64,000 nucleotides of DNA from Io17-Chloro-G2 sp963663135 (lineage in GTDB: Bacteria; Chloroflexota; Dehalococcoidia; Lucifugimonadales; UBA3495). The DNA lies in assembly GCA_963663135.2 (NCBI GenBank), contig CAXXRM010000005.1, positions 2,211,319 to 2,275,318 on the forward strand, in the 5' to 3' direction. Within the stretch, counting starts at the first letter, position 1, and each line of letters begins with the position of its first letter. Below the pieces are notes generated by a model. It was not told the DNA's origin, made no database searches, and saw nothing but the letters and a program-made list of their open reading frames with translations. This document shows positions 55,452 to 64,000 of this stretch, piece after piece. Made by a program: the position numbers and the translations under genes.

Positions 55452-57059
55452 CTAGAGACCCAAGCGCACTAAATCGGCGATTCTTTCACCGAGCATCAGC
55501 ACCGCGGTGTTGATGGGCGCGCACACCAGATCCGGCATTATGGATGCATCCGCCACCCGCAGGCCCTCCACTCCATACACCCGCCCGTACTGGTCCACCA
55601 CAGCCATCGGGTCAGATGACGGCCCCATCTTGCAGGTGCCGGATATGTGGGAAAAGGTTACTGCTTCCCGCAACATCCAGGCATCCAGCGCCTCGTCCGA
55701 GACCAGGTCGGGGTCGGCGGGCTCCAGGCGGTCGCCCAGCAACTCCCTCAGCCCCTCGTGCTGGGCCAGTTGCAGGGCCTGCCGCAGTCCGTGGCGCAAA
55801 CGCTGCCGGTCGAAGGGTTCATTCAGGAAGTTGTAGTCCAGCCAGGGCTGAACGTTGGGGTCGGTCGAACTCAGCTTCAACTCGCCGCGACTGGCGGGAC
55901 GCAGCAGGGCAATCATCATCTCAGCCAAGTCGGGGTCGAAAGCCTCAAATTCGCCGTCGTTTGGGACTTTCAGGGTCTTGACTCGCGGCGTGACGAAGGC
56001 GGCCATTCCGATGGAGAGGTCGTTCCGGTATTTAGAGTCTGGCGCGGTGAAACGCAGAGTGGCGCCGCCCCGGGCTGGGGCGTCACCCTTGGAGTAACCG
56101 TCCCTGATTCGCCAGGTCACGTACAGCTTGGGATGGTCCTTGAGATTCTGGCCCACCCCCGGCGAGTCCAGCACCACCGGGATTCCCACGCCTTCCAGGT
56201 GCTCCGCCGGCCCAACTCCAGACAGCATCAGCAACTGAGGCGAACCGATGGCGCCTGCGCTCAGGATGATCTGGTCTCCCTCGACGGTGAACGTCTCACC
56301 GCCGCTCTCGACCAGAGCGCCGGTAGCCTGCTTCCCCTGAAATAGCAGTTGGTGCACGGTGCAGTTGGATCGGATAGTGAGATTCAGGCGGTGCCTGGAC
56401 GGTTCCAGGTAACCCAGGGCAGTGCTGAAGCGGACCCGGTTATGGTTGTTGGTAATACCGGGTCCGACCCCGGTGGCGTCCGGGCTGTTGTGGTCCGGGC
56501 AATCGGGAAATCCGGCAGCCCGGCAGGCGTTGTAAAAGGCCACTTGCGTCGGATGCCAGTCTTCCCTCCGGGAGTGGTGAACGAAGATAGGACCGTCGGC
56601 GCCATGAAAGTCATCGTGGTGGTCCACATCGGTCTCAATTTTCCTGAAGTAGGGCAAGACCTCCCGGTAACTCCAACGGTCGTTGCCCAGCGCGGCCCAG
56701 TGGTCGAAGTCTTCGGGAACCCCGCGGAAAAAGGCCGATGAATTGATGGCGCTGGAGCCGCCGGTAACCTTGCCCCGGGGCACCGGCATGTCCGGAAACA
56801 TTTCAGTGGCGCGCGCAACATACTGCCAGTTGTGACGACTATCCAACAGGGATATTGGGTGACCGCCAAATGTGCGTAGAGGAGGAGCGTTCCCGCCGGT
56901 GTTGTATCCGAACTTGATATCGTCGGGAAGGTGCTGAAATTGGGGATAGTCCGGGCCGGCCTCCAGCAGCAGCACCGAAACCCCGGGGTCCTCCGACATC
57001 CGGGCTGCCAGGATGCTGCCGGCGGAGCCGGCGCCAACGATAACGAAGTCGTACCTCAT
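55452..57059 (-). CDS. GMC-family FAD-dependent oxidoreductase (choline dehydrogenase-like)
   Basis: GMC enzymes oxidise alcohols with FAD. From ATG 57059 (SD GGAGGAGAAAG) the protein has 535 residues. MRYDFVIVGAGSAGSILAAR is the FAD-binding GxGxxG fold, GKVTGGSSAINSSAFFRG and ILSAGAIGSPQLLMLSGVGP are the two GMC signatures, and FSHISGTCKMG near the end holds the catalytic His region with a final domain DASIMPDLVCAPINTAVLML. The longer frame upstream lacks conservation. Its substrate is unknown. It stops with TAG at 55452-55454. Confidence 0.92.
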   Translation of the reverse strand: MRYDFVIVGAGSAGSILAARMSEDPGVSVLLLEAGPDYPQFQHLPDDIKFGYNTGGNAPPLRTFGGHPISLLDSRHNWQYVARATEMFPDMPVPRGKVTGGSSAINSSAFFRGVPEDFDHWAALGNDRWSYREVLPYFRKIETDVDHHDDFHGADGPIFVHHSRREDWHPTQVAFYNACRAAGFPDCPDHNSPDATGVGPGITNNHNRVRFSTALGYLEPSRHRLNLTIRSNCTVHQLLFQGKQATGALVESGGETFTVEGDQIILSAGAIGSPQLLMLSGVGPAEHLEGVGIPVVLDSPGVGQNLKDHPKLYVTWRIRDGYSKGDAPARGGATLRFTAPDSKYRNDLSIGMAAFVTPRVKTLKVPNDGEFEAFDPDLAEMMIALLRPASRGELKLSSTDPNVQPWLDYNFLNEPFDRQRLRHGLRQALQLAQHEGLRELLGDRLEPADPDLVSDEALDAWMLREAVTFSHISGTCKMGPSSDPMAVVDQYGRVYGVEGLRVADASIMPDLVCAPINTAVLMLGERIADLVRLGL

Positions 57060-57981
57060 ACTTCTTTCTCCTCCCTGCTGGTACCGTACCAGTCTGCCAA
57101 TGCGATAGCCAGGCCCGGGCAGATTCTTCCGGGCAGCAGGGTCAGGTTTGAAACCTGCCCCTGCGTTCCGACAGAACCTTTTCCTGGGTCGGAGAATACC
57201 TCTACCCTCCCTAATATTACAACGACGGTTCAGGGAGGGACGCCGGTGGCCGCATAGCAGGTGGCGCGTCGTTTCTCGTGGGAGTACCAGGCCCCCTCGT
57301 TGCGGCGTTGGACACCGTCCAGCCATGACAGCAGTTCTTGAGGACCAAACCGCTCCCGTGGCAGCATCTTACACACCGCACGGTATACCTGGGGCCGGGT
57401 GATCAGGGGCATCATCATGCCGGGCCGGGCCTATTCCCAGGGCGACCTGTTCCTGGTTTGTCCCATCGCTCGAGGCATAGGCGCAATGCTGGTCCCGGTT
57501 CTGGCGGTGTTAGTGTTGGGAAGGAGGGTAGCCTTGCCTACCGTCTTTGGCATCGCCCTCATCATTACCGGGATTTTCACCGTTTCCCGGTGGGGCCGTT
57601 TCAGAGGGATTCTCGCCCAACCGTGAGTCCTACTCCGGGATGGGGGCGTCCGCTATGCCGTGCTCACCGGAATAGCGATCATTCTGTACTCACCGGTGGA
57701 CAAGGTCGGCGTTGAGCACACCCAGCCCTTCTTTTACATGCACCTGCTCACCATAGGTTCGCCTGTAGGTCTTGCTCCGTACATCCTGTTCGAATAAGGA
57801 CTGGCTCAGGTACGGCAGGAATGGCAAATGAACGCTTGGCCCATCCTGGCTGCAGGCTTGTTGGTTTTCCTTGCTTATGGCTTGGTGTTAACGGGCTTCT
57901 CTCTGTCCCGGGTTAGCTATGTTGCCCCAGCACGGGAAGTGAGCATAGTGATTGGTGTCCTGATGGGTGTCTTCATCCTTA

Positions 57982-59701
57982 CCCCGAATCCACCGAAGGA
58001 CGGCGTGTAGGAGGCCTGCTGAAGAAACAAAAAGGTGCGCCTCTGAATCTGGGATAATGGTTTTGCAACAAAAAACCGACCCCAGAAAAGGAGCACCCAA
58101 TAGATGCTACCACGCAACCACCCCGACCGGATCCAAATCACCTTCGATGACCGCCGCCTGGTGGCCAATGCCGGGCTGCTCCTTCCGGCCACCCTGGCCC
58201 GGCATCTCGGCCTGCCCGAACTCGTCCAGCAACGCCTCGACCTGGGCGATGCCCCGGGGCGGGCGAACACGGGCGACAAGATGATGACGCTGGTGGCCTC
58301 TGCGCTGGCTGGGGGCGACTGCATTGACGACGCCGATGTGTTGCGCACCGGGGGGACGGCCTGCACCCTGGGCGGCACGGTCAAGGCGCCATCCACCTTG
58401 GGCACCTTCCTGCGCAGCTTCCGGTGGGGCCACGTCCGTCAACTCGACCGGGTGAGCCGCGAGTTGCTGGCCCGGGCCTGGCAGGCCGGGGCGGGACCCG
58501 GCGACGGGCCCCTGACCATCGACCTGGACTCCACCATCTGCGAGACCTACGGACTGGCCAAGGAGGGCGCACGCCACCACGGCTACGCCGGTGCGCGGGG
58601 CTATCACCCGCTGCTGGCTGTCGCCGCCGGCACCGGCGACGTGCTGATGTCCCGGCTGCGCGAGGGCCGCGCCAACACCGCCCGCGGCGCCGCCCACTTC
58701 CTGCGTGAAATGGTGGGGCGGATGCGCTACGGCGGGGCCAGGGGACAACTCGCGGTGCGGGCCGACAGCGGCTTCTATACCCACGCCGTGGTCGCCGTCT
58801 GCCGCCGGATGGATGCCCGCTTCTCCATCACCATTCGCCAGCGCGCCAGCCTGCGGGACCTGATCGAGGCGATACCAGAGGAGGACTGGACTCCCATTCC
58901 CTACTGAATGGACGGCGCCGCCGATGTGGCCGAGACGACTTACACCCCGTTCCAGACCGAGGCGGACGCCGCGCCGGTACGGCTCATCGTCCGGCGGGTG
59001 AAGCCCACGCCCGGTTCCCAACTGGCCCTCTTCGCCACCTACAGCTATCACGGCTTCATCACCGACCGGGACGGAGAGACCCTGGAACTGGAGGCCGACC
59101 ACCGCCGCCACGCCGAGATCGAGAACGCCATTCGAGACCTCAAGTACGGCGTCGGTCTGAACCACATGCCGTCGGGCCGCTTCGCCGCCAACGGCGCTTG
59201 GCTGGCGGTACAGGTGATGGCCCACAACCTGGCCCGCTGGACGGCACGGATCGGTCTGGGCGAACAGATCGCGACCACCAAGACCCTCCGGCGGCGGTTC
59301 TTCTCCCTGGCCGGACGGATCACCCGCTCGGCACGCCGCCTCACCCTGCATCTGCCACAGCGCTGGCCTTGGGAAACCCAGTTCAGTCGCGCCCTGGCAC
59401 GGCTGCGAGCGATTCCACTCCCAACCTGACGACCCGTCTGCAACTGACCCAACGTCCGGCCAACCGAACGTCCCCGCTAACTCGCGCCAGTCCGGTCCGC
59501 GAGCGCCTCTTGCCGTGTCCTATCCCGCCATCTCGCTCGCCACAGCCACTGTAGGCCGCCATCGGTGCCCCCAAAAACACCTGCAGACCGCCGCCAACCT
59601 CCTGTCTACACGAATTCGAGCCCGGATTATCGCGCCTGTAACTCCCTAACCCCCTTCCGCTGTCCTCACGCCGTCCATCCCTGTCCATCGGTGGATTCGG
59701 G
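57982..59701 (+). mobile_element. IS1380-family element with CTTA target duplication
   Basis: Ends: CCCGAATCCACCGA at 57983-57996 and its exact reverse complement at 59688-59701, with similarity continuing a few bases inward. CTTA flanks both sides (57978-57981 and 59702-59705). Removing the element and one CTTA restores the EamA frame. The transposase has one TGA interruption. Confidence 0.85.
58104..59429 (+). pseudogene. IS1380-family transposase with in-frame TGA
   Basis: AAAAGGAG precedes ATG 58104. Sequence such as GPLTIDLDSTICETYGLAKE, HHGYAGARGYHPLLAVAAGT, LREGRANTARGAAHFLREMV and AVRADSGFYTHAVV is typical of IS1380 DDE transposases. TGA at 58905-58907 interrupts WTPIPY / MDGAADVAETTYTPF in the same frame, where family members have Trp; the rest (HRRHAEIENAIRDLKYGVGL, SGRFAANGAWLAVQVMAHNL) is intact to 59429. 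Apart from TGG-to-TGA the gene is complete. Confidence 0.87.
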
Positions 59702-60056
59702 CTTAAGGAGCGATTCGGGCAGGGCCGGCTTTTAGGATCCGCGTAAATTGTCTTGGGACTGACCTCGATCACCCTGGCCCCTTAGCAGCTACCGCTGGAC
59801 GAAGTACCTAATTGCCTTGGGATCTCTACACTTCCAAGAACGACTATTAGCATACGTCAAGAACGTCCCGATGGCCCAGGGCGTGGTGGTAGCTGAGCAC
59901 CGGAGAGCTGACGGTCTGCGGGAAAGTATCGTCCCCGAACTGGAAGCCCTGCTCATCCCAGTGGAACCCGCAGCATACCCGGCGAGCAGGAGCGGCTCGC
60001 CGGTCTGGCATGAGATGCCGGTCTCTGGCTCAAGGCTACAACACATAGGGCCGAGG

Positions 60057-61159
60057 CTAAAGCACGTAGTGGGAGTGGGCAGCGGCGAACTTTGGCTCGT
60101 CGCGTCGAAACCGGTCTGGCTGGCAACCCTTCGCTAGGGCCAAGTAGTAAGCCATCAGCCGAAATGGCAGCACATTAACGAAGGAGCTCCAGATTTCCGC
60201 AACGACTGGGAGCGTGATCACTTCATTGGCTAGTACGGTGAGCTCCTCGTCCCCCTCCTGTACAACTTCCCATACCGATGTGCCGATTTCGGAGGCGGCA
60301 CGGGCAATCTCCACCGAGCGACGATAGCCGGGACCCGGCGGAGCAATCAAAGTCAGCAGCGAGTTGGGAGGGGTGGCGACGAAGGGGCCGTGGAGCAACT
60401 GTTCCACCTGAAACCCTTCGGTGGAAGAGAAGCTGGTCTCCTTGATCTTAAGCGAAACTTCCAAGGCTTGGGCCGTATTGGGCCCCCAACCGGTAAACAG
60501 GTATCTCTCGTGGTCTTGGCGTCGGTCCACAAGCGTTGCCACTTCCTGTTGCCGGTCCAGAACTCCTTGCATCAGTAAGGGCACGCGCTCAAGCTCCGTA
60601 CGTGTTCAGTGAGCAGCGGATACGCCACCCATGAGCCCTAACTCAATGGCAATCTGCGCCATCACCGCCAAAGCGGCCATGTAGCCGACGGTGAAGGCGG
60701 CCGATTTCTCCGGCTCCACGGTCTGGAACTTGATCTCAGCAGACTCGAGACGAGGGCCCGCGTTGGTAGAACTGATTGCAATGGTCAGGACGGCACAGGC
60801 CCGGGCCACGTCCAGGGCCTCGAAAGGGTAGGTTTTGGCGCACGGTGACTGATGACGATGACGGCGTCATCGGGACTTAACCCAGGAGGCGGGCACGCCA
60901 CGAATTCGAAAGAGCGCCACGTCTGTGCCTCGGGATGTATGCCTGCCAACTTGCGGAACCAGTGCTCGGCAGTCAGCGCGGTGTGCCACGAAGCGCCGAT
61001 GCCCACGAGGAAGAGGCGACGCTTGCCAACCAGTTGTGTCGCCACCTGACGCGCTGGGGCGGAGTGGCGCCGTAGCATGACGGCCACCGCATCCGTCTGT
61101 TGGTGCACCGCGTCGTGCATGTAGTACGGATGCGCTGAGCGCACATCGGGTTGCACCAT
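60057..61159 (-). pseudogene. SIS-domain sugar-phosphate isomerase (GlmS/AgaS-like), frameshift and nonsense
   Basis: The N-terminal part (PYYMHDAVHQQTDAVAVMLR, LFLVGIGASWHTALTAEHWF, DDAVIVISHR) is followed by a frameshift near 60840, then VARACAVLTIAISSTNAGPR and LESAEIKFQTVEPEKSAAFT to SAAH, then TGA (60606-60608) in frame, then TRTELERVPLLMQGVLDRQQ, YLFTGWGPNTAQALEVSLKI and EGFQVEQLLHGPFVA. Two SIS domains are therefore present in the original protein. Non-functional as written. It is unrelated in detail to the SIS-HAD fusion at 3072-4991. Confidence 0.8.
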
Positions 61160-61535
61160 GGCTCATCTTCTGGTGGTGCAGTATGACCCAACCGCTGCTA
61201 TGGCATAGCCACTACAGGGCGGGCAAACTGCGCCCATAACGAAATCTGGTTCTCACGCCGAAAAATAGTCCAACTTGGATGCCAGTTTTCTGGGTGAGGA
61301 CCGATCTACAAAGCAACTGTCAGCTCGAAGGTGGTACCGTCTACAGTCCCCTAAGCCCAACCATCAGCTCGATAGTAGAACTGTCTCCAGTCCCCTTTGG
61401 CCCACCTAACTGAACAAATCAATGATCTTCGTGTTGCGATTACGGGGAATGTGCCTGCTTCACTTGGTATCCGCTCTAAAACCGCCCGGGCCTAGCGGAC
61501 GTAAAGCCATTTGTAGCTTCCCTTAGGACAGCGAG
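61160..61535. other. intergenic, no recognisable gene
   Basis: Between the divergent SIS remnant and the molybdopterin gene. Two similar short segments near 61320 and 61368 (each AGCTCGA followed by TACCGTCT or ACTGTCTCC and AGTCCCCT) form a loose direct repeat of about 45 bases spacing. No gene is seen. Confidence 0.4.
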
Positions 61536-62576
61536 ATGGCGCATCCTTGGGCCAACGTCTTCATCCTGATCGTGGGCGGCCTTTCCCTGTTGACCGGCTT
61601 CTTGGGCCTCATAAAGGGCTCTCCCGACTGGGCGATTGCCCTCCACGTACATCGCATTTCCGGGTTTGCCCTCGTGGCGCTGCTCCTTTGGAAGGGCCGC
61701 AATGTCCTCATACCGCTGACCAACAGGGCCCAGTGGAAACGGAAACCTGCCCTGCTTCTTAGCTCCATAGCCATATTTCTGGTGCTGCTTGCCGCTCTTG
61801 CCCTGGGAATAGGTTGGAGCTACGGCGGTTACTTCGCATACCTCGGAATCAGCGGGGTGAGCTGGCACATATACCTGTCTCTATTGCTTGCCCCCTTCGT
61901 GGCGTGGCATACCTTCACCCACTCCTGGACCCTGCACCCCCGTTTCTGGGTCGAACGGCGGTCGTTTTTGAGACTCGCCGGGCTCAGTATTGCCGGCCTC
62001 GCTCTGTGGCGCGCTGGGGAATTTGCAGTCGATGTCCTGGAACTTCCCGGGGAGAACAGGCGATTTACCGGGTCATACGAGCGGAGAAGCTTCGCCGGCA
62101 ACGCGTTTCCAACCACGTCCTGGTTGAACGACGACCCGGACCCGGTGAATGGGGATGTCTGGCGTTTGAATATTTCGGGACTCGTCCGCCATGACCTGGG
62201 CCTAAAGTTGGCAGACCTGACCCGCAGCGGTGAAAAGGTAGCCTCCGTTCTGGACTGCACCGGCGGCTGGCATTCCACTCAGGAATGGGAGGGAATGCCC
62301 CTGAAAGACGTCTTGCAATCTGCAGGAGTGGAGTCCGGCGCGGGCAGCATTACCGTGCGCTCCGTGACGGGTTACCAGCGAAGGTTCTCGCTGAAAGAAG
62401 CCGACGAATACTTACTGGCCACCCACGTGGGCGGTGAGCCAATCTCTCATGGGCACGGCTTCCCGGTGCGGTTGGCGGCCCCCGGCAAACGCGGTTTCGA
62501 ATGGGTCAAGTGGGTGGACTCCATTTACGTAAACGACACCGGGAAATGGTGGCAGTTGCCTTTTCCTCTGACGTGA
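61536..62576 (+). CDS. membrane molybdopterin-dependent oxidoreductase (sulfite-oxidase fold)
   Basis: The N-terminal 165 residues hold four to five transmembrane helices (WANVFILIVGGLSLLTGFLG, LLSSIAIFLVLLAALALGIG, WHIYLSLLLAPFVAWHTFTH) with His residues placed as in membrane cytochrome b domains. Residues about 180-346 form a sulfite-oxidase-type molybdopterin domain: WRLNISGLVRHDLGLKLADL, VASVLDCTGGWHSTQEWEGM with the probable Mo-binding Cys, and GHGFPVRLAAPGKRGFEWVK then WVDSIYV. The fusion suggests electron exchange between a membrane haem and the Mo centre. Substrate unknown. The start ATG 61536 is supported by the first helix beginning at once. Confidence 0.85.
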   Translation: MAHPWANVFILIVGGLSLLTGFLGLIKGSPDWAIALHVHRISGFALVALLLWKGRNVLIPLTNRAQWKRKPALLLSSIAIFLVLLAALALGIGWSYGGYFAYLGISGVSWHIYLSLLLAPFVAWHTFTHSWTLHPRFWVERRSFLRLAGLSIAGLALWRAGEFAVDVLELPGENRRFTGSYERRSFAGNAFPTTSWLNDDPDPVNGDVWRLNISGLVRHDLGLKLADLTRSGEKVASVLDCTGGWHSTQEWEGMPLKDVLQSAGVESGAGSITVRSVTGYQRRFSLKEADEYLLATHVGGEPISHGHGFPVRLAAPGKRGFEWVKWVDSIYVNDTGKWWQLPFPLT

Positions 62577-62860
62577 GCCGATGCTGCAACTTCACAGGCG
62601 GGCCGTTGGCGCTTTGGTTAAGCCGGTGACGGCGTGCTTTGTGGCCGTACAGGGCGCCGAGTTTGGCCGGGGCGCGTGGGCGGAGATGGACCGGTTGTTG
62701 CTGATGCAGACGCCCATGGGCGTCTGGGGCTTCATGATTTTGACGGCAACTTGCGTGCAGTAAGACGCCGTTCAGGTTGGTGTCCACCACGTTGGTCTAC
62801 TGCTCCATGGTGAGGTCCTCCAGCAGGTGCCGGGCGATAGCGTGGGCCAGAGACAGGGGT
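62577..62860 (-). pseudogene. short-chain dehydrogenase (SDR) fragment
   Basis: Minus-strand pieces in two frames give LAHAIARHLLEDLTMEQ, TAG (62797-62799), TNVVDTNLNGVLLH, and then PMGVCISNNRSISAHAPR and CTATKHAVTGLTKA. These are the middle of an SDR (NLNGV, then the YxxxK catalytic region with Tyr replaced by Cys). N- and C-terminal parts are missing. Confidence 0.6.
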
Positions 62861-63273
62861 GGTGTGGCGCAGTCGAAAATGGTGGAACGGGCCTCCAACC
62901 CTGAGAGGCCGGAGGCTCGTGAAGGCTTACGTGGTGTTGCCCCGCTTCTCCCTTATATCCCGACCTCCCAGCGAAACGTTCGCAATACGGTTTAAGCCCA
63001 CCAGACTGGACAAAATCGTGAACCTTCACCTTGAGGTTGGGTCTGGACCTGTAGCCAGACCTTGTTCCCCATCCCGTCGGACAATAGCCCACGGTGAGCT
63101 GCGGAACAGGTGTTGACGTCGGGCTTTTCCTGTTGAGCTACGATATGGTAGTGTGACGCCGGACGCTCCCCGCCCAGGTTGTTGTCGACGATGGGCTTTT
63201 CGGCTCCTCGCGCTCGGCGACGGTCCGGACACCGGCGGAGACCCAACCTATATCGCACCCGGACAGGATTGCC
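62861..63273. other. intergenic before the ABC binding-protein gene
   Basis: No gene recognised; short frames are shadows or noise. The promoter of the binding-lipoprotein gene should lie here. GGACAGGA is the probable Shine-Dalgarno at 63261-63268. Confidence 0.45.
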
Positions 63274-64000
63274 ATGTGGTCGTTGCCCGTGCGGATTCTT
63301 GCCGTGGGCTCGCTGGCGGTGCTAACGCTGGCGGCGCTGGCTTGTGGCGGAGACAAGGAACCTACCGCGCCGACGCCTGCGCAAGCGCCTGCGGCCGCCC
63401 CTGCAGATGCGGCGCAAGTGAAGCTGACCGCCATTCCCACAGACTTGCCTCCTTTCGTGATCGGGGTGATGGAATCGGTCACCGGTCCGGGTGAGACCTA
63501 CGGCACGGTAGCTGTCCAGGCCAAGCAGATGGCCTCGGACGAGATCAACGCCGCGGGTGGAGTCAACGGGCGCAGACTGGAGCTCGTCGTCGAGGACTCC
63601 CAGTGCAGCGCCAAAGATGCGATCGCCGCCTACAAAAAGTTGACCGACGTGGACGGGGTGAAGATCATCCTCGGGACGTCGTGCAGCGGCGCCATGCTCG
63701 GCGCCGCTGCGCTGGCGGAGGCCGACGGCGTGATCCTGTTCTCCGGACTGGCGAGCAACCCCGACATCGCCAGCGCCGGCGACTATATCTTCCGCACCCA
63801 GATCAGCGACGTGCAGGTGGGCATCGATACCGGGAACGTCCTGTGGGCCGACGGGGTCCGCAATCTGGCCACCATCACCGAGACCACCGACTACGCCGAA
63901 GGGGTTAGACGCACCACGGTCGAGCAGTTCGAGAAACGCGGGGGTACTGTCGTGGCCGCGGAGCGGTACGGGTCCGACGTCGTTGACTTCAGGAGCCAGC
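63274..64000 (+). CDS. branched-chain-type ABC transporter substrate-binding lipoprotein, 3' end outside window
   Basis: From ATG 63274 the frame is open to the window edge (242 residues). MWSLPVRILAVGSLAVLTLA then ALACGG is a lipoprotein signal peptide with the lipobox Cys near residue 24, followed by an Ala/Pro-rich linker. The mature part reads PFVIGVMESVTGPGETYGTV, KQMASDEINAAGGVNGRRLE, LVVEDSQCSAKDAIAAYKKL and IILGTSCSGAMLGAAALAEA, the LivJ/Peripla_BP_6 pattern for amino acids, amides or aromatic acids. It would be anchored outside the membrane and feed a LivHMGF-type permease, not visible here. Confidence 0.9.
   Translation, partial: MWSLPVRILAVGSLAVLTLAALACGGDKEPTAPTPAQAPAAAPADAAQVKLTAIPTDLPPFVIGVMESVTGPGETYGTVAVQAKQMASDEINAAGGVNGRRLELVVEDSQCSAKDAIAAYKKLTDVDGVKIILGTSCSGAMLGAAALAEADGVILFSGLASNPDIASAGDYIFRTQISDVQVGIDTGNVLWADGVRNLATITETTDYAEGVRRTTVEQFEKRGGTVVAAERYGSDVVDFRSQ

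Larger units (their letters stand above)
57399..59785 (+). pseudogene. EamA/DMT-family transporter gene, truncated and split by an IS1380 element
   Basis: The 5' part reads RAYSQGDLFLVCPIARGIGA and LPTVFGIALIITGIFTVSRW, then a frameshift/stop region near 57620, then GVRYAVLTGIAIILYSPVDK, a TAA in FE-stop-GLAQ near 57796, then VLTGFSLSRVSYVAPAREVS and VLMGVFIL. The element at 57982-59701 splits the codon stream here; after it the frame resumes exactly as KERFGQGRLLGSA, stop, IVLGLTSITLAP. Joining the halves restores a normal EamA C-terminus. The first 60-70 residues of the family are missing. Several lesions mean the gene was probably dead regardless of the insertion. Confidence 0.8.

Noticed and set aside
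58107..59351. 414-residue minus-strand frame over the IS1380 transposase
   Set aside because: Antisense shadow; the transposase motifs are on the plus strand.
1..64000. CRISPR array
   Set aside because: No series of regularly spaced identical 24-40 bp repeats was seen and no cas gene motifs were found.
1..64000. global reassignment of TAG to a sense codon
   Set aside because: Several genes (msrA with two consecutive TAG, GMC oxidoreductase, XRE-S24) end normally at TAG, and other genes are broken by TGA or TAA, so wholesale recoding is not supported.

Overview
The window looks like a mobile-element-rich accessory stretch of a fairly GC-rich bacterial chromosome. The gene set (FADH2-dependent HpaB-type oxygenase, luciferase-like oxidoreductase, GMC oxidoreductase, membrane molybdopterin oxidoreductase, branched-chain-type ABC binding lipoprotein, several IS21-family elements, a large serine recombinase) would fit an environmental Chloroflexota genome of the SAR202/Dehalococcoidia kind. 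That is an inference from gene content only; there is no rRNA or other phylogenetic marker here. Roughly the left 50 kb is defence, toxin-antitoxin-like and mobile genes; the right 14 kb is mostly metabolism and transport.

Left edge (1-5.3 kb, less GC-rich than the rest): a minus-strand cassette of a ribbon-helix-helix protein, a SIS-HAD fusion, a phosphoribosyltransferase-like protein and a P-loop ATPase that runs off the window. It reads as a conflict or nucleotide-metabolism system and is the strongest candidate for something little described. 6.1-8.4 kb: IS21-family element. 8.7-16.5 kb: a defence-like island with a prokaryotic viperin overlapped by an HTH-TPR protein, a divergent RusA-like nuclease plus PDDEXK-HEPN pair, a decayed istB and a DUF4297/Cap4-like nuclease remnant. 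17-24.3 kb: a DUF2442/DUF4160 pair, an AIPR (Abi) protein, a second DUF4160/DUF2442-HTH pair, two small membrane proteins, and a BrnTA module whose toxin carries a nonsense codon. 25.5-30.6 kb: a coiled-coil nuclease-like protein and a TM0106-type RecB nuclease/exonuclease/SF1 helicase. 31-36 kb: long perfect hairpins, a MITE-like element and two tandem Hint (intein-like) proteins without recognisable exteins.

36-50 kb: an IS5-type element with a TAA target duplication, a ParB-methyltransferase fusion, a winged-helix protein with a shifted tail, a second damaged IS21 copy, an XRE/S24 repressor lacking its serine nucleophile, a tRNA-Ile 3' fragment joined to a truncated serine recombinase, and a third IS21 relic split by another IS5-type element. 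50-64 kb: HpaB-family oxygenase, MsrA, luciferase-like oxidoreductase, MFS remnant, GMC oxidoreductase, an EamA transporter gene split by an IS1380 element with a CTTA duplication, a broken SIS isomerase, a membrane molybdopterin oxidoreductase, an SDR remnant and the start of a binding lipoprotein gene.

Gene decay is the main theme: at least nine genes are broken by single nonsense codons (often amber), frameshifts or insertions while the rest of their reading frame is still recognisable. All coordinates and motifs were read by eye; family names come from memory of conserved motifs, and no database search was run.
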